Below, in pieces: positions 1 through 9,624 of a stretch of DNA of 64,000 bases (position 1 is the first letter of the stretch; every line of letters begins with the position of its first letter). The DNA is from Gammaproteobacteria bacterium (GTDB lineage Bacteria; Pseudomonadota; Gammaproteobacteria; Pseudomonadales; Pseudohongiellaceae). Under the pieces are notes generated by a model, which saw only the letters and a list, made by a program, of their open reading frames with translations, searched no databases and was not told the origin of the DNA. The stretch is taken from the NCBI GenBank assembly GCA_029246545.1, contig JAQWMX010000011.1, positions 1 through 64,000 on the forward strand, given 5' to 3'. A program made the translations under genes and the position numbers.

Positions 1-126
1 CTTGAGCAGCGTGAGATGATCAAACAAAATACAATCTCTATGAGAAAACAAATGCATTACGATAAACAACTAAACCAGATGAGCTAATCTGTCTCTTGAA
101 TCAGACTGCCCTCAGTCCAAAAGGTT

Positions 127-642
127 TTGACGACATACAGCAAAGAAATTGAACAAAATGACTTTGTCGATAAAATTGTTAAGGCCCTTAAAAAACATAG
201 AACACCAAAGCATTCATTAGAAATAGAAGTAACAGAAAGTATTCTAATGAGTGACATTGAGAATTCAATCGACAAGCTGCGGCAGCTACATGATGTTGGT
301 GTGAGTATTGCTATTGATGATTTTGGTACGGGCTATTCGTCATTAAGTCTCTTGCGAAAATTACCCATAAATCGATTAAAAATTGACCGTAGTTTTATCC
401 AAGATATGGAACAAGGTGCTGACCGTTCAATTATTGAAGCAATTGCTCATATGGCAAAAGGTTTAAAACTTGAAATGATTGCGGAAGGTGTTGAGCAAGA
501 ATACCAGTTGCGCTATTTGCGACAATTAAAATGCCCAATAGTACAAGGCTTTATTTTCAGTCAGGGCGTTCCAAGTGATGAAGCTATACAGTTCGTAAGA
601 TCTACAACTGAGATGATTAAACAGCAGAAAATAAAAGCTTAA
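127..642 (+). pseudogene. Truncated EAL-domain (c-di-GMP phosphodiesterase) remnant
   Basis: The 171 codons from TTG 127 match the last two thirds of an EAL domain: an EVTES motif, then the DDFGTGYSSLS loop, a KIDRSF motif, an AEGVE motif and a QGFIFS ending. The first third of the domain, with the ExLxR signature and the Asn metal ligand, is missing. The same frame has stops at 85-87 and 97-99, so it cannot be extended upstream. The only purine-rich stretch (AAAGG, 120-124) lies too close to the TTG to be a normal ribosome site. Without the N-terminal metal ligands the product could not hydrolyse c-di-GMP. I read it as the 3' remnant of a larger sensor or EAL gene; a non-catalytic EAL protein is the alternative. 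It converges on spoT with a 4-bp overlap. Confidence 0.65.
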
Positions 643-2750
643 TTTTTTATACGGTTAACCTTAATAACCGATTTAATCACTCTTACTTTTTTCATTACCT
701 TAGCAAGATGAATTCGATTCCTGACATTCACAGTCAGATTTACAATAATGGTTTGGGCATCGCGATCTGCGGTACTTATTTTATCAATATTCGCTTCACA
801 GGAAGTAATGGCATTTGCCAGCGTGGCGATTAAGCCGCGCTGATGTTCAATTTCGACTCGAATTTCAACTGGAAACTCACCTTCTACCCCTGGATCCCAG
901 CGTAAGGCCATATGTTTTTTAGGGTCATCAAGAATTTCAGCAACATTATTACAACTTTCAAGATGTACAACCATGCCCTTGCCTGAGCTGATATAGCCGA
1001 CAATGTGATCGCCAGGAATAGGGCGACAGCATTTAGCGAAAGACATCACCATACCCTCAGCACCATGAATAGCAAGAGCGGCATCATCTCCATCTGAGTA
1101 ATGTTGGTTTTTGTTGTCATCGGGTAAAAGACGACGAGCTACAATATAGGCCATACGATTCCCAAGGCCGATATCTTCGAGTAAATCATCGAGGACATCG
1201 AAATCGGTTTCTTCCAGCAAACCACCAACTTTGTTTTTGGGAATATTTGAGAGGTTATAGCCAAAGCCAGCAAGGGTTTTGTTAAGAAGGCGTCGACCAA
1301 GAGTAATGGCTTCTGAGCGTCGTTGCTTTTTCAAGTAATGACGAATATTACTTCGAGCCTTACCAGAGACAACAAAATTTAACCAAGCGGGATTCGGATT
1401 AGCTCCAGAAGCTATTATTTCTATGGTTTGGCCACTTTGCAAAACTTGACTTAATGGCGCAAGGCGTCGATTTATACGACAAGCTACGCATGAATTTCCG
1501 ACATCAGTGTGAACGGCATAAGCAAAGTCGACCGCGGTCGATCCAGCGGGTAATTCCAATATCGCACCTTTTGGCGTAAACACATAAAGTTCATCGGGGA
1601 ATAAATCGGTTTTCACATGCTCTATAAACTCCTGAGAATCGCCTGCCTGTTTCTGCAATTCCAATAAATCTTGTACCCATTGCCTGGCACGAATATGGCT
1701 TTGATTAGGCATTTCTTCTTCCGACTTATACAGCCAGTGAGCTGCAATTCCGTTGTTTGCCATTGCCTCCATATCTTCAGTGCGAATCTGAATTTCTATT
1801 GGAATAGCATGTATGCTAAATAAGGCTGTATGCAGTGATTGGTAACCGTTAGCTTTAGGAATCGCAATGTAGTCTTTAAAACGACCAGGAACAGGTTTAT
1901 ATAAATTGTGGACAGCGCCTAGTATTCGGTAACAGGTATCTACTTGATCAGTAATAATTCGAAATGCGAACACATCGGTGATTTCGCGAAAAGATATTCG
2001 TTTTTCGCGCATTTTTTTATAAATACTATAAATATGTTTTTCACGACCTAGCACTCTTCCTGACAGGTTTTCTCTTTGTAAGCATGCCGTAAGTGCTGAT
2101 TCAATTTGTAAGACAATTTCTTTTCGGTTACCGGCAATGCTTTTTACAGCCGCTTCGAGCCTACGGGCTCGCATAGGATATAGAGCTTCAAAACCTCGTT
2201 CTTCAAATTCTATACGCATGTTATTCATGCCGAGACGGTTTGCGATTGGTGCATAAATATCGAGTGTTTCGCGCGCAATACGGCGTTGCTTTTCTGGGTC
2301 CAAAGCAGAAAGCGTGCGCATATTGTGCATGCGGTCAGCGAGCTTAACTAGAATGACGCGAATATCTTTGGCCATGGCAAGAGCCATTTTTTGAAAATTT
2401 TCGGCCTGTGCTTCAGCATGCGAACTGAATTCAATACGATTTAATTTGCTAACGCCGTCGACAATATCAGCAACTGAAGTACCAAATTGATCAAAAATAG
2501 CTTCTTTGGTTAACCCGGTATCTTCAATAACATCATGCAGCATGGCCGCGGCAACACTTTGGTGGTCCATGTGCATCTCACGCAATATGCCTGCTACCGC
2601 TAAGGGGTGAGTAACGTATGGGGCCCCAGATATTCGGAATTGTCCATCATGTGCTTGCTCAGCATAATAATAGGCACGGCGCACAAGGTTTATCTGGTCA
2701 GACTCCAGATATTCCGTCAGGCTTTCAGCAAGTGAATTAATGGTGTTAAT
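639..2750 (-). CDS. spoT: Bifunctional (p)ppGpp synthetase/hydrolase SpoT, probable ATT start
   Basis: SpoT makes and degrades the stringent-response alarmone ppGpp. In order there are an N-terminal HD hydrolase domain (HDVIEDT), the pseudo/active synthetase domain (RFKDYIAIPKANGYQSLHT), a TGS domain, a Cys-containing linker and a C-terminal ACT domain. The first usual start is GTG at 2684, but it has no ribosome site and would remove the first helix. The frame stays open to a stop at 2763-2765, and the added residues (NTINSLAESL...) align without gaps with the N-terminus I recall for Pseudomonas SpoT (M-x-x-I-x-x-LA-x-x-L). An ATT codon at 2750-2748 lies 6 nt after a strong Shine-Dalgarno, TGGAGG (2762-2757). 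Starting there gives 703 aa, the family's usual length. It follows rpoZ, as in enterobacteria and pseudomonads. Confidence 0.93.
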   Translation of the reverse strand: MNTINSLAESLTEYLESDQINLVRRAYYYAEQAHDGQFRISGAPYVTHPLAVAGILREMHMDHQSVAAAMLHDVIEDTGLTKEAIFDQFGTSVADIVDGVSKLNRIEFSSHAEAQAENFQKMALAMAKDIRVILVKLADRMHNMRTLSALDPEKQRRIARETLDIYAPIANRLGMNNMRIEFEERGFEALYPMRARRLEAAVKSIAGNRKEIVLQIESALTACLQRENLSGRVLGREKHIYSIYKKMREKRISFREITDVFAFRIITDQVDTCYRILGAVHNLYKPVPGRFKDYIAIPKANGYQSLHTALFSIHAIPIEIQIRTEDMEAMANNGIAAHWLYKSEEEMPNQSHIRARQWVQDLLELQKQAGDSQEFIEHVKTDLFPDELYVFTPKGAILELPAGSTAVDFAYAVHTDVGNSCVACRINRRLAPLSQVLQSGQTIEIIASGANPNPAWLNFVVSGKARSNIRHYLKKQRRSEAITLGRRLLNKTLAGFGYNLSNIPKNKVGGLLEETDFDVLDDLLEDIGLGNRMAYIVARRLLPDDNKNQHYSDGDDAALAIHGAEGMVMSFAKCCRPIPGDHIVGYISSGKGMVVHLESCNNVAEILDDPKKHMALRWDPGVEGEFPVEIRVEIEHQRGLIATLANAITSCEANIDKISTADRDAQTIIVNLTVNVRNRIHLAKVMKKVRVIKSVIKVNRIKN

Positions 2751-2768
2751 TGTTTGCCTCCACTAAGG

Positions 2769-2800
2769 GTAGTAGAGGCGGGAAGTACTTTCTCTACTAC
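2769..2800 (-). promoter_or_regulatory. Perfect 9-bp hairpin between rpoZ and spoT
   Basis: GTAGTAGAG at 2769-2777 is the exact inverted complement of CTCTACTAC at 2792-2800, with a 14-nt loop that contains the palindrome AAGTACTT. The hairpin starts 2 nt after the rpoZ stop and ends just before the spoT Shine-Dalgarno (2757-2762). No U-run follows in the direction of transcription, so it does not look like an intrinsic terminator. It could be an RNA-processing or translation-coupling element for spoT. Confidence 0.5.
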
Positions 2801-2802
2801 TC

Positions 2803-3189
2803 TTACTGCTCTTCACTTTCCCCGTCGACATCAGCAGGTTTTGCTGATTCAGCGGTTTCTTCAGAAACCAATTCTGCACCCATGGCGTCTTCGATAGAAA
2901 TGTCATTTTTTGGTTTGCTTGCGTCGCCTTCTTCGGCGGCCTCAGCGGCTTCTAGAGCAGCAACGCTTTCCCCAGCTTCTTCCTGAGCAGTATCAATTAA
3001 AATTGAAGCGTCCACAAGCTCTTCCGCGATTTCACGTAAAGCAAGTACTGTGGGCTTGTCTTTATCTTCCGAAACCAGTGGTTCTTTGCCACCAGTTTGA
3101 ATTTGACGAGCACGCTTACTGGCAACCATAACCAGTTCAAAGCGGTTTTCAACATGTTCTAAACAATCTTCAACAGTAATTCGAGCCAT
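2803..3189 (-). CDS. rpoZ: RNA polymerase omega subunit with long acidic tail
   Basis: Omega helps assemble RNA polymerase by holding beta-prime. The first ~70 residues are typical: [10 protein letters not shown] start, [15 protein letters not shown], and the [11 protein letters not shown] segment. The protein is 128 aa, whereas omega is about 85-95 aa in E. coli and Pseudomonas. The extra ~50 residues are rich in Ala, Glu and Asp and look disordered. The gene lies between gmk and spoT, the conserved order, and probably shares their transcript. A short hairpin (3234-3249) precedes it. Identity is secure; the role of the tail is unknown. Confidence 0.95.
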   Translation of the reverse strand: MARITVEDCLEHVENRFELVMVASKRARQIQTGGKEPLVSEDKDKPTVLALREIAEELVDASILIDTAQEEAGESVAALEAAEAAEEGDASKPKNDISIEDAMGAELVSEETAESAKPADVDGESEEQ

Positions 3190-3233
3190 TTTGCATCCTG
3201 TGTGGGCTTTGGTGCCAGAGCTATTAAGTAAGA

Positions 3234-3249
3234 CCCTGATGTTTCAGGG
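3234..3249 (-). other. 6-bp hairpin between gmk and rpoZ
   Basis: CCCTGA (3234-3239) and TCAGGG (3244-3249) form a perfect stem around a TGTT loop. Read in the direction of the gmk-rpoZ operon it is not followed by a T-run, so an intrinsic terminator is unlikely. It may be an mRNA-processing or stabilising hairpin that sets the ratio of gmk to rpoZ product. Confidence 0.35.
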
Positions 3250-3277
3250 GGCGGCAATTATAAAGTGTTTATAGAAA

Positions 3278-3907
3278 TTATGGTAGCAGGCTTTGTAACA
3301 ATACCTCTAAAGCTGCTTTTTCTTGAGCAGAAGGCTTATAGCCCCCATAGATAATGCTTATAAGGTCAGTCAATGCAGTTTCAAAATTATCATTTATAAG
3401 TAAATAGTCAGCCTGAGCATGGTGAGATAGTTCATTTGCTGCTTCAGCCATGCGTTTTTCGATGATTACAGAATCATCCTGGCCTCTTGAAGTTAATCTA
3501 GTTTGTAGGGTTTCTAGAGAAGGAGGCAAAATAAAGATGCTTATAGCTTCAGGCATAATACTTTTTACTTGGGCAGTCCCTTGCCAGTCAATTTCTAAAA
3601 TTACATTCCAGCCATTGCGTAAACGATCATCTACCCAGGCTTTAGAAGTGCCGTAATGGTTGCCAAAGACTTCTGCATGTTCCAGAAACTCTTCTTTTTC
3701 AATCATCTGACTAAATGTTTGCGGGCTTACAAAATGATAGTTGGCTCCATTATTCTCGCCGGGGCGCATGGTGCGTGTTGTATGGGAGACAGAGACGCAA
3801 AGCTTATCGCTTTTTTTTGTAGAGGCGGCCGTAACTAGCGCATCAACTAATGATGTTTTGCCTGCCCCTGAAGGAGCTGAGATTAGAAAGAGTGAACCTA
3901 GAGACAT
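3278..3907 (-). CDS. gmk: Guanylate kinase
   Basis: Phosphorylates GMP to GDP with ATP in the cytosol. The 209-aa length is normal. The P-loop SAPSGAGKTSL is near residue 10, followed by the GMP-binding segments SVSHTTRTMRPGE and EFLEHAEVFGNHYGTS, and the lid RMAEAANELSHHAQADY. It is the first gene of the gmk-rpoZ-spoT set, which links guanine nucleotide supply to ppGpp metabolism. The upstream yicC gene ends 18 bp before it on the same strand and is probably cotranscribed. Confidence 0.96.
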   Translation of the reverse strand: MSLGSLFLISAPSGAGKTSLVDALVTAASTKKSDKLCVSVSHTTRTMRPGENNGANYHFVSPQTFSQMIEKEEFLEHAEVFGNHYGTSKAWVDDRLRNGWNVILEIDWQGTAQVKSIMPEAISIFILPPSLETLQTRLTSRGQDDSVIIEKRMAEAANELSHHAQADYLLINDNFETALTDLISIIYGGYKPSAQEKAALEVLLQSLLP

Positions 3908-3925
3908 AGTTGAAACTTGTTTTCG

Positions 3926-4789
3926 TTATTCTATATTTTGAATTTGCTCGCGCATCTGTTCAATTAAAACCTTAAGTTCAACAGCATTCAATGTGGTTTC
4001 AATAACAACTGCTTTAGAGCATATAGTATTGGCTTCTCGGTTTAGCTCTTGCATCAAAAAATCTAGCTTGCGGCCTACAGCACCAGATTGGCTTAGAATA
4101 CTTCTTAGTTCATGGACGTGAGCTTGTAAGCGATCTGTTTCTTCCGAGATATCTGCCTTTTGAGCTAGTAACACCATTTCTTGTTCAAGTCGTGCAGGGT
4201 CTAAAGATTCGGATAAGTCTGCCAAGGTGTCTTTGAGCTTAGCATGTTGGCTTTGTAGGATGTCAGGCATAGCAGTTTTAATATCTTCAACTATTGAAGT
4301 AATGCTATCTAGCCTTTGTTCAATAAAACTTTTTAAATGCGCGCCTTCCTTTTGTCTTTGTTCTTGTAAGCCCTGCAAACAATCTTTAAATAAAGTGACT
4401 AAGGCAGATTCAATGTTTTTAGCTTCTTGTTTACTTTCTTGTGCAATTCCCGGCCAGCGAAGAATATCGAGCGTAGTAGGTTGTTGTAGTTCTGGCATGA
4501 GCTTGGAAATTTCAGTATTCGCCAGATTGATTTGAGAAAGCAGGTCTTGATCTACACTAATTGAGCCGGAAGCTAAATTTGGTGTAAATTTTAATTGTGC
4601 ATCAACCTTGCCTCTACTTAAATTTTTTCGAAGCAAGTCGCGGCATTGCCCCTCAGCTGCGCGTAATGATTCTGGCAGACGGATGTTTGTTTCAAGGTAA
4701 CGGTGGTTAACTGAACGAATTTCCCAAACTAGAGTGCCCCATTCTTGTTCTGCCTGCTGTCGTGCAAAGGCCGTCATACTTTGTGTCAT
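3926..4789 (-). CDS. yicC: YicC-family endoribonuclease
   Basis: YicC-family proteins are conserved endoribonucleases linked to sRNA turnover in E. coli. The start MTQSMTAFAR and the segment WEIRSVNHRYLE are the family signature, and the C-terminal part (KLDFLMQELNREANTICSKA) matches the DUF1732 region. A longer reading from ATG 4855 adds 22 residues without family similarity and has no ribosome site, so ATG 4789 is chosen, giving 287 aa as usual. The gene is divergent from rph, another RNA-processing enzyme, as in many proteobacteria. Confidence 0.92.
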   Translation of the reverse strand: MTQSMTAFARQQAEQEWGTLVWEIRSVNHRYLETNIRLPESLRAAEGQCRDLLRKNLSRGKVDAQLKFTPNLASGSISVDQDLLSQINLANTEISKLMPELQQPTTLDILRWPGIAQESKQEAKNIESALVTLFKDCLQGLQEQRQKEGAHLKSFIEQRLDSITSIVEDIKTAMPDILQSQHAKLKDTLADLSESLDPARLEQEMVLLAQKADISEETDRLQAHVHELRSILSQSGAVGRKLDFLMQELNREANTICSKAVVIETTLNAVELKVLIEQMREQIQNIE

Positions 4790-5030
4790 ATTGCTGCTCA
4801 GTGCTAAAAATAAGGCATGCACTATAGCTGATTTACCTGATTTTATAAAATTCATTTCAAGATGGGAGCCTAGCCTTTACAATGAAACCGTAATAATCAC
4901 GAGAAGTGTTTTATTAATGATCCTATAAGCCCTAGTAGCCAGTAGCGATCATTAAGACCAATACTAATGCAGCTCAAACAAAGCTAGATTTGCACCTGTA
5001 TTTTATAAATCAAAATCAATTGGGGTAGTT

Positions 5031-5759
5031 ATGTCTGAATTTAATCGTCCTAGCGGAAGAGCCGCTGACGAAATACGCGAAGTTAAAATAACACGGAATT
5101 ACACTAAGCATGCTGAAGGGTCGGCGCTAGTCGAGTTTGGCGATACTAAAGTGTTGTGCACAGCAAGTGTAGAAAATAATGTTCCCAGGTTTTTGAAAGG
5201 TAAAGGTCAGGGCTGGGTTACAGCTGAGTATGGCATGTTGCCTCGCTCTACTGGTTCACGCATGGATCGTGAAGCAGCAAGAGGAAAACAAAGCGGGCGA
5301 ACTCAAGAAATACAGCGATTAATAGGGCGCTCTTTAAGGGCTGCAGTAGATATGAAAAAGCTGGGTGAACACACTATTAAAATAGATTGTGATGTCATTC
5401 AAGCTGATGGAGGAACACGCACGGCTTCAATTACAGGTGCTTGTGTCGCATTAGTAGATGCTTTATCTGTCATGCAAGAGCAAGGCCGTATAAAGCAGAG
5501 CCCATTAAAACAAATGATTGCATCAGTATCGGTAGGGATCTATAAAGGTGTTCCAGTGTTAGACCTAGATTACCTGGAAGATTCAAGCGCTGAAACTGAT
5601 ATGAATGTCGTCATGACAGATAATGGAGGCTTCATAGAGGTGCAGGGCACAGGTGAAGATGGTGAATTCAGTGCTGAAGAATTGAGTCAGCTGATCTCCC
5701 TAGCGCAAAATGGTATTGTGCAGTTATTCTCTGTACAGCATGCAGCGTTAGGTACGTAA
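5031..5759 (+). CDS. rph: RNase PH
   Basis: Phosphorolytic 3'-5' exoribonuclease that trims tRNA precursors, acting as a hexamer. The 242-aa protein has the [11 protein letters not shown] start, the [13 protein letters not shown] active-site region, the phosphate-binding [15 protein letters not shown], and the [19 protein letters not shown] motif. The ribosome site GGGGTAG lies about 5 nt before ATG. It is immediately followed by pyrE with 1 bp between them, the order also found in E. coli, where rph translation affects pyrE expression. Confidence 0.97.
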   Translation: MSEFNRPSGRAADEIREVKITRNYTKHAEGSALVEFGDTKVLCTASVENNVPRFLKGKGQGWVTAEYGMLPRSTGSRMDREAARGKQSGRTQEIQRLIGRSLRAAVDMKKLGEHTIKIDCDVIQADGGTRTASITGACVALVDALSVMQEQGRIKQSPLKQMIASVSVGIYKGVPVLDLDYLEDSSAETDMNVVMTDNGGFIEVQGTGEDGEFSAEELSQLISLAQNGIVQLFSVQHAALGT

Positions 5760-5760
5760 G

Positions 5761-6408
5761 ATGAAACACTTTCAAACTCAGTTTTTAGATTTTGTCACCA
5801 ATGAAGATATTCTGAGCTTTGGAGAATTTACCCTAAAGTCCGGCCGCAACAGTCCTTATTTTTTTAACGCAGGTTTGTTTAATTCCGGTGCTTCTTTGGC
5901 TCAGGTAGGCAGAAGCTATGCAGCTGCAATTGCAGAATCAAGCCTGGAGTTCGATGTTTTGTTTGGCCCTGCTTATAAAGGTATTCCGTTGGTAGCTACT
6001 ACTGCCATCGCCTTGAGCCAAGATTTCGGTATCAATAAACCTTATTGTTTTAATCGTAAAGAGGCCAAAGACCATGGTGAAGGTGGCAATATTGTTGGCG
6101 CGCCTTTAGCTGGTAAAGTTTTGATTATTGACGACGTAATAACAGCTGGAACTGCCATCAGAGAGGTTATGGGTTTAATTGATGCTGCCGGCGCTGAAGC
6201 AACAGGCGTTGTAGTTGCATTGGATCGACAAGAAAAGGGTCAAGGCGAGTTATCAGCGATTCAGGAAATTGAAACTGACTATGACGTTCCAGTAATAAGC
6301 ATAATTAATCTGCACCAAATTTTAAATTATCTGAGTCTAAGCGAAGATAATACCTTTGAGGAATATCTAAAGCCTATGCAGGCTTATAAGGAAAATTACG
6401 GCGTATAG
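5761..6408 (+). CDS. pyrE: Orotate phosphoribosyltransferase
   Basis: Forms OMP from orotate and PRPP in pyrimidine synthesis. The 215-aa length is normal. The PRPP loop [14 protein letters not shown] is near residue 120, and the region [17 protein letters not shown] plus [12 protein letters not shown] are family hallmarks. It starts 1 bp after the rph stop, so it is probably translationally coupled to it. Its 3' end overlaps that of slmA on the other strand by 13 bp, leaving no room for a separate terminator. Confidence 0.97.
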   Translation: MKHFQTQFLDFVTNEDILSFGEFTLKSGRNSPYFFNAGLFNSGASLAQVGRSYAAAIAESSLEFDVLFGPAYKGIPLVATTAIALSQDFGINKPYCFNRKEAKDHGEGGNIVGAPLAGKVLIIDDVITAGTAIREVMGLIDAAGAEATGVVVALDRQEKGQGELSAIQEIETDYDVPVISIINLHQILNYLSLSEDNTFEEYLKPMQAYKENYGV

Positions 6409-6992
6409 AATAAATTTTCTTTCAACAAAAGCCACTGTTCTGACCAGTCTTCTGTTGGTAAGCGCTTAAAGTCGGTCCGCACATACTGTGAGATTTTTCC
6501 TTCTGTAAATGCAAGCAATAAGTTTGCAGTTGTTGTTACAGTTTGTTGAGACCTTAAACCTTCTTTGTGTTCGGCTTCCCGAATTAATTGTTTTAATTGA
6601 GTTTCTAAACGCTCAAATATTTGACTGATTTGTGCTCGTAAGCGTTCTGGTTCTCCTGACAGAGCATCACCATTAAGCACTCTTGTGATACCAGGGTTTT
6701 TCTCAGCAAAAGTCAGGGTTAAGAACAAGATTTTTTCGCACTGACTTAAAACCGCACTTTCGTCATTGATGATGCGGTTTATTCGTGAAAATAAAGTTGT
6801 ATCAATAAAGCTGATTAAACCTTCAAACATTCTGGCTTTGCTAGGGAAATGACGATAAAGAGCGGCTTCGGAAACGCCGACATTTTTAGCTAGGGTTGCG
6901 GTTGTAATTCTCCCACCTGGATTTTCTTGCAGCATTTGAGCAAGTGCTTGCAAGATATGATCGCGACGAGATATTTTGTCATTACTTGCCAT
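6396..6992 (-). CDS. slmA: Nucleoid occlusion factor SlmA (TetR family)
   Basis: SlmA binds chromosomal sites and blocks FtsZ assembly over the nucleoid. The 198-aa protein has a TetR helix-turn-helix near residues 25-55 ([31 protein letters not shown] is the family core) and an all-helical C-terminal dimer domain. Its place beside pyrE is the conserved one in gammaproteobacteria. It follows argB by 13 bp on the same strand, so the two are likely cotranscribed. Confidence 0.93.
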   Translation of the reverse strand: MASNDKISRRDHILQALAQMLQENPGGRITTATLAKNVGVSEAALYRHFPSKARMFEGLISFIDTTLFSRINRIINDESAVLSQCEKILFLTLTFAEKNPGITRVLNGDALSGEPERLRAQISQIFERLETQLKQLIREAEHKEGLRSQQTVTTTANLLLAFTEGKISQYVRTDFKRLPTEDWSEQWLLLKENLFYTP

Positions 6993-7005
6993 GCCAGTCT
7001 CCGAA

Positions 7006-7920
<915 letters not shown>

Positions 7921-8078
7921 TTATCCAAAATTAAAAATAAGCGAATACTTACTAACTTATAGTTGTCTGAATTATAAGGAATATTTCTTCTCTTGCACAG
8001 GAAGACAGAAAAGTTAATTGTAACTAGCCGGCTAGCAAATATGATTGTGGGGTCTAATGAAAGTAGAGTTAAGGCTTT

Positions 8079-9608
8079 TTATGTAAACAAGTCGCCGTAC
8101 TTATCGCGCAATAGATTTTTTTGAACTTTGCCCATGGTATTTCTGGGCAGCTCATCTATGACTAAGATTTTCTTTGGGGCCTTATAAGAAGCAAGTTGGG
8201 TTTTAAGGCCAGAGATTATCTCTTGTTCGTCTATGGTCTGATCATTGTCTGAAGGTACTATTACAGCAACAACGGCTTCACCAAAGTCAGGGTGGTTCAC
8301 ACCTATCACAGCACTTTCAGCTATTGAATCTAGTTCATCAATTACAAGTTCAATTTCTTTGGGGTAAACGTTATAGCCGCCGGTGATAATCAAATCCTTA
8401 TTTCGGCCTACTATACTGATACGGCCATCGGGGCCTTCATTTACAAGATCGCCAGTGATGAAGTAACCATCGCTAAATTCTTGCTTGGTCTTTTCTGGGT
8501 TACGCCAATATCCATTAAAAACATTGGGCCCTTTGACTTGCAGGGTGCCAATAGAGCCAGGTTCCAACTCATTGCCACCTTCACCACAGACGCGGTAATT
8601 TAGTTTAGGAAGCGCAAAGCCCACAGTGCCGGGTACTCTTTCTCCATCTTCTTTATTTAAGGGATTGGACATCAACATGCCGGTCTCTGACATGCCATAA
8701 CGCTCCAGAATTTGTTGACCGCTACGTGTAGCAAATGCGCTAAAAGTTTCTTCTAGCAATGGTGCAGATCCAGAGACAAAAAGACGCATGTTTTTGCACA
8801 GTTCTGGGCTTAATGTGTCTTGCTGTAACAGGCGAGTATAAAAAGTTGGGACCCCCATTAACACTGTTGCTTGAGGCATGAGCTGAATGATTTGCTTGGC
8901 ATCAAAGCGTGATAGAAAAAGCATGCTTGTGCCGCCAAGCAAAGATAAATGCAGTGCAACAAAGAGGCCGTGGATATGAAATATTGGTAGTGCATGTATA
9001 AGCACGTCATCATTTTGCCAGCCCCAAATTTTAAAAAGAGCTTGAGAATTACTATCTAGATTGCCGTGGCTTAACATCGCGCCTTTAGGCTTACCGGTAG
9101 TTCCAGATGTATAAAGAATGACCGCAGTATCGTCAGAATCAACTTGAACTACGTCATGTTGATTTGGGAATTCTTTTAACTGATCTAATAAGCTACCTTG
9201 CCCTGAGGCATCTATTTCTAATATAGACGGGATTTTATGCTTTAAAAACAAACCTTTAAGAGCTTCTCGTCTAGCTGGATCACAGACAAAAATATCCGGC
9301 TCGGTATCCTCGATGAAATAGTCTAATTCTTCAGTCGTGTATGCTGCGTTCAAGGGCACGTAGATAGCGCCTGAACGTAAACAAGCTAAATAAAAGGCGA
9401 CACCTAAAGGAGACTTTGGCGTTTGCACCAGCACTCTAGCGCCAGCTTTAATGTCTAAACTTTTTAAGAGATTGGCCGCCTGGGCTGTTAACTCTTCAAG
9501 CTCACTATAGCTAAGAAAAGGAAAGTCAGGACCTTCTATGCAGGGTTTGGAAAGAGCTGACTGAATGCCTTTTTGTAGGCTTAAGAAAAAATTAGCGTTT
9601 GTTGTCAT
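8079..9608 (-). CDS. Acyl-CoA synthetase, probably malonyl-CoA synthetase (MatB-like)
   Basis: An ANL-superfamily ligase of 509 aa that should adenylate a carboxylate and pass it to CoA. Core motifs are present: A3 (ILYTSGTTGKPKGAM, near residue 165), A5 (ERYGMSETGM), A7 (YFITGDL), A8 (GRNKDLIITGGYNVYP) and the catalytic Lys motif NTMGKVQK near the end. The sequence after A5 (SNP...RVPGTVGFALP) resembles MatB malonyl-CoA synthetases, so malonate is the likeliest substrate; a medium-chain acid cannot be excluded. It sits between algC-like and argB genes, an unusual place for this enzyme, and follows the mutase gene by 16 bp. Confidence 0.8.
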   Translation of the reverse strand: MTTNANFFLSLQKGIQSALSKPCIEGPDFPFLSYSELEELTAQAANLLKSLDIKAGARVLVQTPKSPLGVAFYLACLRSGAIYVPLNAAYTTEELDYFIEDTEPDIFVCDPARREALKGLFLKHKIPSILEIDASGQGSLLDQLKEFPNQHDVVQVDSDDTAVILYTSGTTGKPKGAMLSHGNLDSNSQALFKIWGWQNDDVLIHALPIFHIHGLFVALHLSLLGGTSMLFLSRFDAKQIIQLMPQATVLMGVPTFYTRLLQQDTLSPELCKNMRLFVSGSAPLLEETFSAFATRSGQQILERYGMSETGMLMSNPLNKEDGERVPGTVGFALPKLNYRVCGEGGNELEPGSIGTLQVKGPNVFNGYWRNPEKTKQEFSDGYFITGDLVNEGPDGRISIVGRNKDLIITGGYNVYPKEIELVIDELDSIAESAVIGVNHPDFGEAVVAVIVPSDNDQTIDEQEIISGLKTQLASYKAPKKILVIDELPRNTMGKVQKNLLRDKYGDLFT

Positions 9609-9624
9609 GGTTAAGTTGTTATAG

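Noticed and set aside
1-87. 28-codon open frame ending at 85-87, rich in Lys, Gln and Met
   Set aside because: It runs off the window edge and shows no recognisable motif; it may be the end of another gene, but cannot be supported.
2750-2986. Plus-strand open frame over rpoZ
   Set aside because: Low-complexity Ser/Ala product antisense to the acidic rpoZ tail; a shadow of that gene.
4860-5030. Divergent promoter between yicC and rph
   Set aside because: TTTGCA and TATAAA are only 9 nt apart; no properly spaced pair could be found.
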